Source: Batkoa obscura
Taxonomy: Eukaryota > Entomophthoromycota > Entomophthoromycetes > Entomophthorales > Batkoaceae
NCBI GenBank assembly: GCA_030770535.1
Contig: JASVEC010000018.1
Coordinates: forward strand, 620,001 to 684,000
Direction: 5' to 3'
Length of the DNA stretch: 64,000 bases
Under the pieces are notes generated by a model. That model saw only the letters and a program-made list of their open reading frames with translations, did not search any database and was not told the origin of the DNA. The position numbers and the translations under genes are program-made. Shown here piece by piece: positions 49,668-61,582 of this stretch; the first letter of the stretch is position 1, and each line of letters begins with the position of its first letter.

Positions 49668-51056
49668 ATTAGAAATTAGTTAAATTAATTAGATAGAAAA
49701 GGATGGAAGAATATTGATGTTTGGATATGCAATATAAGTCTTCTGGTAAACCAATGGAATCATCATAATTTGGTCATTTGAAGGTACCTCAGGTATATAA
49801 TATAAGGGGAACTTTTGTACCATAAAAACTATTCAAATTAATCCTCCATATTTGGATTCAAATACATTTTTAGGGATTTGATTTGTTAATGAAGTCAATT
49901 GGCCAATTAAATGGTGTAATTAGTTTTATATTAAACGAGCTAGGAAGCCACAAAATTATAATAAAGAATTAAAGTACATGATATAAATAGATTCAAGTAC
50001 TATTGATATATCCTATTGGCCAGAAGTTCACTGAAGGTAATAAAATCCAGAATATAAGGAATTTATATACTAAGATTGTGTTCTATTTAGTAAATTGTGA
50101 TTTTCTATGGTTCTAAAAATAAATGCTAAGTTAACTTATATTCTGATTTTAAATTCTTAATTGATATTGTTTTAAAATCGGAATTTTCAAAGTATTCAAA
50201 CGTTCTAAATAAATTTATAAACTAAAACATCATTATCCATTATAATACCCCTTTTTATACTATGGCCTTTTTGCTCAAACTAGAATGTTTGATTTACATC
50301 AAAAAAAATTATATAAATGAATGCATTAAAAGTTCAATTAAAAAAACCTATGGTAATTTATATCAAAAAATCTAGCGGATAGAATAATGGTTTGACTCTT
50401 TTATTGATTTTTGTATTTTAAATTATTTTTTTTTCAAATAAAAGAATAAACACAAAACTAATATGTAACAGACAGTCTAATTAAGTTTTAGGTGATGCAA
50501 AATGAAACTTAAAGCTTATTATATTATAAAGATAATAATGGTACTAAAAATTAGACAAAACATTGAAACAGTTTCCCCACTTAATAAATTGAATCTTAAA
50601 GAAAATGTTGCTAAATTTGAGTGTAACTGTTAATAAAGGTTTTCTGTCCTAAAAAAAGTCTTAACTAATATTTTAAATCAATTTAAATTGACCATAGTTG
50701 AGTTGAATTCAATAAAATAAATCTTAAAAAAAATATTTAAATCTTATAGTAATAAAATTGACTATATTTTCTTTGTTGCTGTACTTTATAGCTATTTGTT
50801 TTTCATGTTATAAAGATATAAGATGTTTTATCAATGCTGGTTATAAGTGTTAGGTCTCAGAATAGTAATAATTATTTAATCTAATATTAATATTTAATAT
50901 TTGATTATGATTTTTTAATAAAATTAAAAACACTTAAATAGCAATTAGCAGTCGTAGTTTTTAATCTAAAAATGATTTAAAAAAAGTTTATAATAATTTT
51001 TTTATTATCAAGAGATATCAAGTATTAAAAAACATTTATTTTAATTTTTAAAAATA
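49668..51056. other. Intergenic region, 1.4 kb
   Basis: AT-rich with no gene. A TATA-rich patch lies near 49794-49805, about 130 bp upstream of the GPI-type gene, and may be part of its promoter. Confidence 0.4.
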
Positions 51057-51138
51057 TGACAACTGAGGGGTTCGAACCCTCGCATGTTTCCATATCAGGG
51101 CCTAAACCTGACCCCTTAGACCTCTCGGGCAAGTTGCC
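51057..51138 (-). tRNA. tRNA-Leu (anticodon UAG)
   Basis: An 82-nt class II tRNA read on the minus strand. The acceptor stem pairs GGCAACT with AGTTGTC (one G-U) and has discriminator A. The anticodon stem TCAGG/CCTGA holds loop TTTAGGC, giving anticodon TAG, which reads CUN leucine codons. A variable arm is present, and the T arm is GAGGG-TTCGAAC-CCCTC. No intron is seen. It lies alone between two long spacers and no pseudo-copy was found nearby. Assignment as Leu follows from the anticodon, the long variable arm and discriminator A. Confidence 0.93.
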
Positions 51139-51816
51139 TATAAATCTATTAAGATTAAACTGTATTTATTAAATCTAAATTTTTGTAAAAATAGAAAAAC
51201 GTTGATTATAAGGTTAAAATTCATAATTAGAATATTAAGACAAGTTAATAATGATATAGGTAATTGAGTTAGTATTCAACTTAATTTTATTTGTATTGAT
51301 ATAGATAGCTTTAGGTTTTGAAATAAGACAAATCAATGATGATATTAATTTGTAAAAGTATAATGACTATTAGTTGTTACTATTTTTTTAGTTTGATAAT
51401 GATTAAACTATATCTCTTACTAGTTGTATTATTACTTGTGTATCCTTTTTTATGCTGTTTATAGTTCAAGCATTCAATTTTACAATTAGAGTTGTATAGA
51501 TTTTATCGAAATAATTTTTAAAGTCAATGAACAATATTCAACTATTCGTATTTATACTTAAGTTTCTAAAGATTTAAAATAGAGTTTTTTAAGGAACGTT
51601 TGATAATAAATTATTTAATGTGAATAGTTTTTACTTGGGACAATTTTTTTCATATAACTCCTTCTATCACTATACTTTTAACTAAGGATAATATCAATTT
51701 TGCTATCTATTCCAACTTTTCAATTTTTTAAGGTTTCTAAGAAAGTCCAAATTTATTACGTTGAATTTTTAGTCTCAGAAAAATCATTTTCATATTTTTT
51801 CCTAATTCAAATTTCC
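51139..51816. other. Intergenic region
   Basis: 678 bp, AT-rich. A frame open upstream of the coiled-coil start (from about 51700) has no ATG and is not taken as coding. Confidence 0.4.
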
Positions 51817-53835
51817 ATGTTTGCTAATCGAGCTAAAAAGAGGATTAGGAGTCAAGGAGGGAGTAGTCGATCACATATATCCTTAGCTTATAGTAATAAA
51901 GGGGGAAGTCAGCATTCTGAAGTAACTGATCGAGATGATATCACTGTTTGTTCGGATATGAGTGGTAAAAGGAGAAGTAAGGTGAGAATTATAAATTATA
52001 TTTTGAAAACAAGAGGGAAGATTAAGTTGATCTTTTAGGATAGTGTTCATGGTACTAATTTTTTAAAGTTGGATTCTGGGGACAAAGAAGGGAGTATTCA
52101 GGATGTAAAAGGTAATATTAAATTTTTAAATTGCGATTTAAATTTTAACATTTGTATTTAAATAGATCAAAGTTTTGTAAGCTATTTTTTTTATTAAGTA
52201 GCTTGAAGTAATTGAAGCTAAATCATTAATAGTCATCTATCTTTGACTTAGATAAATTACAAAAAATTAAAGAACAAGTTAAAGCTATGGTACCTATTTA
52301 TCCAGAAGGAATCGTTGAGCAAAGTAAGTTAATATTATTACTTGAAAATTAATTATTAATAGGAACTTTTTGTTTTTATATTAGATAAAAAGCTATCTTT
52401 AGATTATAATGAAATGAAATATAATTATACTAGTTTAACCACAGATTACAGAATGTTAAAATTAACTAGTGAAAGGAGATTGGAAAAATTACAGAATCAA
52501 ATTGATGAGAAAGAGTATTGTATTAATGTAAGTTTAAACTCCTAATACTTATTATTATTCAAATTATTAATTTTTTAAAAGCAATTGAAACAACAGATAA
52601 CTGAAAAACAAAATAATAATGAAAAATTGGAAGAACAAATTAACGAATTAAAGAAACAAGTTGAAAGTTTACAGGTATTAAATAATTTATTATTTTGACA
52701 AAGTGATATTAATAAGTAAATATTAGGAAAAAGTTAATAGTAAAAATGATAAAATAATAATAGATCAATTAAAAGATGAAATTATAAGTCTAAAACATAC
52801 GATTTCTATATTAGAAATTCAATCAAAAGAAAGCCAACAAAATATTGAGTTATTAAATTTACAATTAAATAATAAAGATAAAGAGTTTAAAGAACAAGTA
52901 AGTGACTTATTAAAATAGTTTAATTTATATAATAATTGATAATTTACTATAGATTGATAATCTAGAACCTCAACTCATTTCAAAAGAGGAAGAAATAACC
53001 AAATTAATGAAACTTAATCTAGAATTAGAAAAGAATCAAAATACACAAGTAGATTCCGATAATCCAAAAACTTTGGAATTAGTTGTTAAAGAGTATCAAG
53101 GTAAATATAAACTTAGATAACAATAAAACAACATCTTAATAAACTTTGAGTTAGTTCTAAAAGAAAAACATAATAAATTAGAACAACAATATATCTTATT
53201 AAAAAAAGAAAAAGAATTCATTAACTATTCCCAATCTCAGCATTTATTATTAAAGGAATCTTATTTATCTTTAGAAAATAGAATCAAAAGAAAACAAGAT
53301 TATATTGAAGAGATGGAAAAGACATTAGCTACAGTCAATTCAAAATCAATCGAATGGTAAATATTGATTTATCAGTTATTCAAACATTACGAGTTAAATA
53401 TTAATTTATTATTTCTTTTATTCTTAGGGCTAATTGTTTTAATACGGGTGAGTTGGATAGTATTAACAGTTTATGGGAAGCTTATCAAAATGAAAAAGAT
53501 AAAAATCAACAACAGATGAATTTGAACTTAGAAGTTAGTATTGAAATGAAACAAAAGGAAGAAGAACGTCAAAAATTATTATTAAAGGTAAGGAATTTAA
53601 TATTTTTTGATTATAATTTATTTTAATTAATTTATTTTTTATTTTTTATTCTAAATAGGTTAATGAGTTAGAATCTAAGAATCAAAACTTAACGGACAAA
53701 GTAAATCAAAGTCAAGCAGAAATAATAGTAAAAGATGAAAACATAATGGAACTGAAAAAAGAAGTTGAAAAATTCAAATGTTTAATTGATAATCAATTAT
53801 TTGAAAAATCAAAATTAAGAGATCAAGAGAGTTAA
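51817..53835 (+). CDS. Long coiled-coil protein of unknown function
   Basis: About ten short exons with good GT/AG junctions give roughly 470 residues. The first 55 residues are basic and Ser-rich (MFANRAKKRIRSQGGSSRSH), perhaps disordered. From about residue 110 the sequence is almost entirely Glu/Lys/Gln/Leu heptad coiled coil, for example QLKQQITEKQNNNEKLEEQI and LKKEVEKFKCLIDNQ. No catalytic or membrane segment is seen. Such proteins often act as tethers at spindle poles, septa or Golgi membranes. It lies tail to tail with a TCP10/SAS-4-like gene, but that proximity alone does not link them. The intron before DKLQKIKEQ seems unusually long and may hide a micro-exon. Confidence 0.72.
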
Positions 53836-54069
53836 TTTAAATATAATTAAGAAGATTTTTTTTAATTAAATTAAATTATTAATATTATCTAAATTTAGTT
53901 TTTTTTAAATTTTTTGTTTTTATTTTTTAAATTTTTTTATTAAATAAATTAAAAGTTAATGTTTATTCGGCCTATTAGGATAAGTTATATTGGGATAAAA
54001 TTCCTAATTAAATTGATTATTATTATTATTATTATTATTATTCTATTTATATTCTATTTATATTCTATT

Positions 54070-55513
54070 TTAACTTACTTCTAAATCTCCACCAGCTTTA
54101 TTATTATTATTAAATTTTGATTTACAAATAATTCTTTTATAAGTATTATTTGGTAACCAAATTTCTAATTTAATGAAGGTGGATTTTATATCACTATTCT
54201 TCATTTTAGGTGGATAACGTTCAATAGTACCATCTGGATAATGAAATTCATTTGTTCCATTACAATGACTTATTTGAGTCACTTGATTTTTAGAATAATA
54301 ATAGTATAGATAGTTATCTTTTAACTATTAAATATAGAATTAAAATAAAAATAATAAATAAAAGTAAAAATACATCATATGTTTATACAACAATAATGAT
54401 AATAATAAAAAAATCCAATTACCTTTTTCCAATCCCCATTAGGAAACCAAATTTGAATAGTATTATCTTGATATTTAGCCTGAATATTACCATTAATATA
54501 ACTATATAACTTCATGCCATCTTTATAACTTCTAGATAATTTCTTATAATCTGGGTAGACTGTTTCCTATTATTATTAAGTTGAGTATTAATATCTTTTT
54601 AATATTTTATGACATTTGTAATTATTCACTTTAATCATTTCAAGAGAGGAAAAGTTAGCTTCAATTTCTATTTGTTCTAATCTTTGTCTTAATAATAATA
54701 GTTGAGAGGCTGGATCGGATATGGGAGCTAAGTTCAATGAGTTTTTTAATACTTAATTTTTAGATGATAGTCATTGAATTACTTTTTATGAATATGTCTT
54801 GTTCATTCTTTATTTTGCTATTCTAAATTATTGTTTAATAAATAAAACAAAAGTCGAATAAATGAACCAACTTACTTGATTATTAAAATTGTTTTCTTCA
54901 TTTCCTTTATTTTCTTTTTTAATTGGAAATTGAATATTTAACTTATCCTTCATTTAATAAAGAATACATTAATAAACTATGCACTTATAATGATTAATAA
55001 ACTAAAGAATTATTAAGTGTTAAAATGGTGTTAATTAATTTTAATATTTTATAACCTACTTAGTTACCAAATGGTCATCATATTCTTGTTTATCAGATAA
55101 TTTGAGATTTATTTTATCTGAGGAATCATCATCTCAATAATAGTAAGTAATTAAATTAATTATTACCTCTTATACTTTCTAATTTTTCTACACTGATTAA
55201 TATATCCTTGGTGCTATATAATAAAATTAAAATAAAGTCTTTTGTATTTATCATTTGGCTCGTATATACCTCTTTTTAGTTTTATTCTTATTGTTGCTCT
55301 TATTTTTTATACTATTAGAATGTAATTTATCTTTATTAATCTCTTCATTTACTAATTGTATCCTTTGTAGTTTTTTACTAATATCAACTAATATATCTTT
55401 TTCTAATTCAATATATGATATAGTTAGTATTTGTTTGTAGATTATTAAAAAGGGTGGGAAAATTTACCCATTTGATTAAAGTACTTAAAAATTTCAAAAA
55501 ATAAAGTATTCAT
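54070..55513 (-). CDS. TCP10/SAS-4 (CPAP)-like protein with C-terminal G-box domain
   Basis: A chain of about eight exons on the minus strand gives roughly 300 residues, starting MNTLFFEIFKYFNQM. The middle is Lys/Asn-rich with a short coiled coil (SQLLLLRQRLEQIEIEANF). The C-terminal half has the repeating beta hairpins of the TCP10 C-terminal domain: ETVYPDYKKLSRSYKDG, YSYINGNIQ, IWFPNGDWKK, then YLYYYSKNQVTQISHCNGT, EFHYPDGTIERYPP and IWLPNNTYKRI. This pattern of YPDG/FPNG turns and the YYY...Q.TH-like segment matches the G-box of CPAP/SAS-4, a centriole assembly factor. It is much shorter than animal CPAP. The exact exon count near 54960-55140 and the last residues (a donor-like GTAAGT occurs there) are uncertain. 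Confidence 0.62.
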
Positions 55514-55800
55514 GTTTTTGATGCTTTTTAGAGTTTCATTTAATATAATGTAAGGGAAGGGTAAAATTAATATTTAAAAATAAAAATAAAATCTAAGCTT
55601 TAATATTTATAAAAAAAACTTTATCTTAATAGTATTAAATAATAAAACTTTTGCCTATTAGCATAACAAATATTTCACACTATTTAACTATAACAAACAT
55701 AAAAATAAAATAAAAAATAAAATAAAAATGAACCTTATTTTACATAAAACAAATTATAAAAAATTTAATTCCTACGACAATAAAACTCCAGCTTTCATAT

Positions 55801-57669
55801 TTAATAATCTTTCATTCTAGATTGATTATGATGTTGATTATGAGGTAACATATGTTGAGGAATATTTTGCAAATGATAAGCTTGATTCAATTGCAATTGA
55901 TTTGGATTAAAATGAGGATTATTGATATTGGGATGAATATTTGCATTAAACATTTGAGGTGGAAGGTTTTGTTGTTGTTGATGTAAATGAGGATTATTTT
56001 GTAAATGATGAGCTTGTAGATTCATCATTTGAACTTGTTGCTGATTTAATCCTAGATTTAAATGAGCTTGTGGTAAATAATTTCCATTCATTCCTCCTCC
56101 TCCATGTATATGTCCTGGTGTTATTGTTGTATTATTATTTGGATTGTATCCCATAGCTAAATTTTGTTTATACATCTGTTGTGGATTCATAACTCCCATT
56201 GGTCCATTCGATGGATTATTTGGATTTCCTATGGGACCATATGTATTATCAACTAAATGATGATTATTGTTATTGATCACTTGTTCTTTAGTATAACTAA
56301 TTTGATTGATATTATACACTTGTCTTGTTTCAAATGTATCATTACCAAAAGCTACCCTTTCAATTCTTGTTTCCCAATTCCTTGGATGAAACACTTCAAA
56401 TATGTCTGAATTTTCATTTTGTCGACTTGTTAGTTCATTATTCTCGACTCGCATCATCCATAATTGACGTTTAATATGATACCTCCAACCTCGACTATGC
56501 CTTTAAATTTATTATTATTAAATCTATTATTATTGTTATTAATTCAAATACTTACAATTCATGAGCAGCTCCTTCTTGCATTAAATCTCTTGGCATCGTA
56601 TAAAATATATAAAATAATGTTCGATCTTTATATCTTTTAATATGTTTCATTGGAGATACCATTGGATGATTATCTTGAAAATCTTTAGGTAATTCATTAT
56701 CCGGTATTTTAGATAAACCGCTATAAGTAGAAGGTTCTAATATCCAAGGAGATAGTAATGTATTAAAAATGGGTCTAATTAAAATAAGATAGTATTAATA
56801 AGTTTTATATAAAATTATTATTATTGTTGAAACTTACCTAGGATCATTTAAATTTAATTTAGCGGATTCTAGGGGTATCCCAGTAGCCAAAAAATATTCT
56901 GTTTTTTCTTTTTTATTATATAAAATATCTAAAATTTTTGGTAATCCATACTTTTCTTCAGGCTTTAGTGGCAGTGTTTCCTTAATAACTTCTTTTTTAT
57001 TATTCTTCTGTTTATTTTGCCCCTATTGAATTATGTATCTGTTAATAAGTTATAATAAAATTTAACAAGTTTCTTTTTTTTCTACCTGAGCTTGAGTTTC
57101 TATTGTATACCGTGGTTGATTACGTGTATCTAGTTTATGATGAATTTGATACTCATTTCATTTGAAAACAATAAAAATCTTACTTTTACCCCCTTGTTCC
57201 GATGTAGTAGCTATCATATTCGAGTTATTCAACTGTTTTTGAGTTGGAGTGGTTTTGTCATTAATCATACCACTGGGTTTAGGTTGAATTTGATGGGACG
57301 AAGCTCTTTGCAACGGTAAAGCAGGAAAGTCTTCTTGCCTTGTAACTCTAGATTGTCTATAAGCTTGGGCGTTTGGTAAATCAGTATGAACTCCATTGGT
57401 TTCTTTACTTTTATTCAATTCACTATTGATGGAAGTATCTGAATAAGACTGTAATTGAGCTGCATACCCTTGTGGACTATTCCGTAAATTGGCTTGGTTA
57501 ATGACAGAAGACCAATTGGCTTTTGAAATAGTATTAACAAATAGATGATGCAGAATTAAATGCTTTTAAATACCTTTTGGTGCCTGGTTTTTCGCTTTGT
57601 TTGGCATTCCTGGATATTCAATCAATAAATTTCAAAATACAATAAATAATAAATAATACCTCTTTGCAT
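55801..57669 (-). CDS. NOT2: NOT2-like subunit of the CCR4-NOT complex
   Basis: About seven exons on the minus strand encode about 510 residues. The N-terminal part starts MQRGMPNKAKNQAPKANWSS and contains the NOT2-specific QEDFPALPL motif. Further on come LNLNDPRPIFNTLLSPW and the NOT-box sequence FYIFYTMPRDLMQEGAAHEL, followed by RGWRYHIKRQLWMMRV. These are the conserved elements of the NOT2/3/5 C-terminal domain. NOT2 scaffolds mRNA deadenylation and transcription control. A C-terminal extension of about 170 residues is rich in Asn, Gln and His and is not found in the core domain. The start is set by the first two small exons, which keep frame. Confidence 0.88.
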
Positions 57670-58013
57670 GATTTTGATAAAATGGAAAGAGAATCGTATT
57701 AGTAACAGTTTTGTATACAACTTTTTTTTATTTTTATTCTATTATAAAAAAAATCAGTTTTTAACAAGATAAAAAATTTTTTTTATTGACTTACGTTATT
57801 TTATCTAACTTAACTTAAATTAGGAATGTTAACTATAGAACTTATTAATTAGTGTCGTTTTTAAGCAAATCTTTTAGAAAAAATTCAAAGTTTTAGCCCA
57901 ATATTTTATAAATCAAATTATGTGTATTCCAGTAAAAACATTTTTTTAAAATAAAATTTTGAATCAATTATTGGTTTATCTTTCTTATTGTTTTTTTAAT
58001 AATATAAAAATCA
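57670..58013. promoter_or_regulatory. Divergent intergenic region (NOT2 / SF3B2)
   Basis: 344 bp separating the divergent starts of an mRNA-decay gene and a splicing gene. It is AT-rich with T tracts close to both starts. Both promoters must lie here. Confidence 0.45.
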
Positions 58014-60440
58014 ATGTCAGGATTATCCAATATACTAAATGGGCATATTCAACATGATCCTATTAAAGAGGAAAGAATAGATAAAGGAGTTGGATTAAAA
58101 AATGGGAAGAAAAAAGAATATAAAAAGAAACGTCGACCAAAGAAAAAGAAGGAAGTTGAAGTAAAAAGTAATCAAAACCAAGTTTCAAAAAAAGTAATTA
58201 ATTTTAAATTGATTTCGCTTAAATAATAATTAATAATTTATAAGGAAGATGAAGAAGAAAAAGATATTGAGATTGTATATGTTGGTGAAGAAATAGATAT
58301 ACCAAAAGAAGATCCTAATTATGAAGAGTTTTCAAAAATATTTAATAAATTTTCTGGAAAAGAAGAGGTTGAACAAGAAGAGGTAATTATTTTTCTTAAG
58401 ATTAAGATAAATGGATGTTTAGAAGTAATATAGGTAATAATTGAAGAATCCAACAAAGACAAAGGAAGCTCTGATGATAGTGATAACTCTGATGAAGAAA
58501 CTGATGAAAATGGAACTATATCAAAGAAAAAATTAAGAAAGTTAAATAGGATGAGTATTGCAGAATTAAAACAGACGGCTAAAAAACCGGAAGTGGTAGA
58601 GGTATCTTATTTTTTAAGAATATAGTTATATTAGATTAAACTAATACTTTTTTAAAGTGGGTAGATGTAACTGCTAGTGATCCTCAATTACTTGTACACC
58701 TTAAATCGTACCGTAATACTATACCAATACCTAAACATTGGTCGCAAAAAAGAAAATATTTACAAGGTAAAAGGGGTATTGAAAAACCACCTTTTGAACT
58801 TCCAGGTGAGTTAATATCAATATGATGTAAATAATAATATTTAATGACTATAATAAAATTCTTTTATAGATTTTATCAAAGCGACTGGTATTATGGAAAT
58901 GCGAGATTCAACTAATGAAAAAGAAGAAACTGCTACATTAAAACAAAAAGCAAGAGCTAAAATGCATCCCAAAATGGGTAAATTAGATATTGATTATCAA
59001 CGTTTACATGACGCTTTTTTTCGATTTCAAACTAAACCTTATTTAACTAAACATGGAGAATTGTAAGTTTTATTAATATTTCTGCATAACTTCGTATATG
59101 AATAACTAATCAATCAATTTTTTTCTTTTTACGTATAACTTAGGTATTATGAAGGTCGTGAATTTGAAACTAAATTTAAAGAAAGAAAACCTGGAGATTT
59201 ATCAGAAAGTTTAAAAGCAGCATTAAATATGCCACCGTTAGCTCCACCTCCTTGGTTATTAAATATGCAACGTTATGGACCACCACCATCCTATCCTAAT
59301 TTAACTATTCCAGGGCTAAATGCACCAATTCCGGAAGGGTAAATTATTTTATTTTTTTAAAATTTTTAATTTATTAATTTTATTTAGGGCTATGTGGGGA
59401 TATCATCCAGGTGGTTGGGGTAAACCTCCAGTAGATGAAGTAAGTGTTATATCATTGATTGATGAACTGATATTTAATTTTCTTAGTTTAATCGTCCACT
59501 CTATGGTGATGTTTTTGGTACCAGTGCATTAGAGGGTATTAATGAGGTAATTACAATAATGTTCAAATTAACTATTTTATTTAATTTTATAATATAGAAT
59601 TATGAACCTATTGATAGAACATTATGGGGAGATATGGAATCAGAAGAAGAAGGTAAAATAGCATGTACAATAAAATGTAATTTTTATTTTAAATTTCTAT
59701 TTTTTACAGTTGAAGAAGAAGAAGAAGAAGAAGAAGAAGAAGAAAAGGTGGAAGAAGAAGAAGAGGAAGGGGGAAATGAAACAACTGCTGATGGTGAACG
59801 ACTTGATGGTATGGAAACGCCAAGTACTGTTGTTAGTGGATTTGAAACGCCATTAGATATTGAATTACGCAAAGATATTAGAAGGTAAATCACTATAAAT
59901 TGATATATAAAATAGAATAGCTATTAATTCTACTAATTTTTTTAGGGTCGAAGAAGATAATAGTACCAAGGAATTATTTAGTATTATACAACAAAAAGAT
60001 ACACAAATATCAGGTTTTATGGGATCACAATATAAATATGAGTTAGGTGGTAAACTTGGACAAGATAGTAACACCAAAGTAAGAGTCCAGCTTTCTTGAT
60101 TTAATTTTGTATAAATCATTTTAATATTAATTTATATATATTAGCGTCGCAAAATGGGAGATATTGAAGTAGCTTTAGATCCCTCTGAAATGGATAAATT
60201 TAATGATAAAAATTATTTACAATCGAAATATAATGGGGCTGTTAAGGTAAATTGATAATAATAACAATAGCTAAGTATTGTATTTATATTTTATTATTTT
60301 TGTTTTAGGAAAAAAATCAATCGATTGCTAAAGAAGATCTTGGTGATATGGCAGCCGAGCATATAGCTAATGTGGATCGTAAACGTAAAGCTAAAGCAGA
60401 GCAAAATGCTAAAGATAAAGCGAATAAATTCAAATTTTAA
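58014..60440 (+). CDS. SF3B2/CUS1 (SAP145) splicing factor
   Basis: About thirteen exons give roughly 575 residues. A Lys-rich leader and an acidic section precede the conserved DUF382 core: KPEVVEWVDVTASDPQLLVH, RNTIPIPKHWSQKRKYLQGK and GIEKPPFELPDFIKATGIME. The PSP domain follows: KPGDLSESLKAALNMPPLAP, PPPWLLNMQRYGPPPSYPNL and MWGYHPGGWGKPP. The C-terminal KRKAKAEQNAKDKANKFKF is typical. SF3B2 is part of the U2 snRNP SF3b complex and contacts SF3B4 and pre-mRNA near the branch site. Length lies between yeast Cus1 and human SF3B2. A Glu tract from GAA repeats occurs at 59711-59770 and varies in length by its nature. Confidence 0.95.
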
Positions 60441-60550
60441 GATATTAATAGTTAAAATATCCATGTTTGCTATATTAAATTGAACAATAAATTGACTTAT
60501 AATTCTTATTTTGTTATCGTTGTTGATTTGAGTAAATATTTAATGGATTA

Positions 60551-60651
60551 ATGAGGGTATACCCTTGTATTTAAGAATTTTATTAACAATTTTTCCGTTC
60601 AAATAGGTCTTAAAAGATAGAAAGAGTAATGAAACCAAAAAAACATTCCCA
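60551..60651 (-). mobile_element. MITE-like 105-bp repeat, copy 10
   Basis: ATGAGGGTATACCCTTG, core TTTAAGAATTTTATTAACAA, AGAAAGAGTAATGAAACC, ending AAACATTCCCA. Inverse orientation. Confidence 0.72.
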
Positions 60652-60658
60652 CTTTAAT

Positions 60659-60774
60659 ATATAGGAATGTTTTTTTTGGCTTTATTATTTTTTTTAATTT
60701 TTAATTTTTTAAGTGGTGTTTGAGTAAAATAATTATTAGTAAAGCTCTTAAACAAAAAACACATTCCCATATGG
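60659..60774 (+). mobile_element. MITE-like 105-bp repeat, copy 11
   Basis: Starts TATAGGAATGTTTTTTTTGG, core AATTATTAGTAAAGCTC, and ends ACACATTCCCATATGG. Forward orientation, beginning within 10 bp of copy 10. Confidence 0.72.
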
Positions 60775-60872
60775 AGATTTTTCTTTTTCTTTAAGAGATT
60801 TACTAACATGTTTTCCGCTCAATAGTGCTTAGAGAATGGAAAAAATAAGCCAAAAAGACATCCTTGTATTAT
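60771..60872 (-). mobile_element. MITE-like 105-bp repeat, copy 12
   Basis: ATGGAGATTTTTC, core TAAGAGATTTACTAACATG, AGTGCTTAGAGAATGGAAAA, ending AAAAGACATCCTTG. It is the most diverged of the cluster and shares its first bases with the end of copy 11. Confidence 0.6.
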
Positions 60873-61582
60873 AGTATGAAGATTACTTTTAAAGAGTATT
60901 TTTATAGTTAGTTTAAAGCTTTACAAAGGTAACGGAAATGAATATATAAATTCAAATTCTATTTTAATCAGTTTTAATATTAAAACTGAATGGGATTTTA
61001 TAGCTTAATTGAAATCTGCCACTTTTATTAAAATATTCAAATTTGGCTTTATTTTTGCAAAAGCCAGGTTTAATTTCAACTGAACATCAAAGTTAGCTAA
61101 AGTAAAAAAAGGCTAATAAAACAATGTTTAAAAAGTAAGAATAATTTTTTATTAAAAGATTTGGCTTCATTTACATGCAATGTTATGTCTTTGTTCAAAA
61201 GCACTTTAAACTTTACCTTTACATTACATTACCTTATCTTTTATTTCATTCTTTTTATTCAATAATATCTACAATTCTGAGTTGAATTTAAAAATAAAAT
61301 ATTTTATATGTTAAAACTCATCAAAGCAATAAAACATTTCTTTATTTTTTAAAAAATATTTAAACAAGTATTAAAAAACATTACAATTGTATGCTTTTTT
61401 TGTATACTAAAAAAATGGATATAAAAGCGAGAGAGAACTTAGAACATTAGTAAACTAAATACACGGATAATAAATTTTATAAATTAATAAAAATAAAATA
61501 TTTAAAAGAAAAAAATCAACCATTATTTTTTATACACATGTCAATCTCTTATAAAATCAACTCAATAAAAATGTAATTTGGA

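Larger units (their letters stand above)
60441..61582. other. Convergent intergenic region with a cluster of three repeats
   Basis: About 1.1 kb between the converging SF3B2 and SET2 genes. Three 105-bp repeat copies lie nearly end to end at 60551-60872. The rest is AT-rich and presumably holds both 3' ends. Confidence 0.5.
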
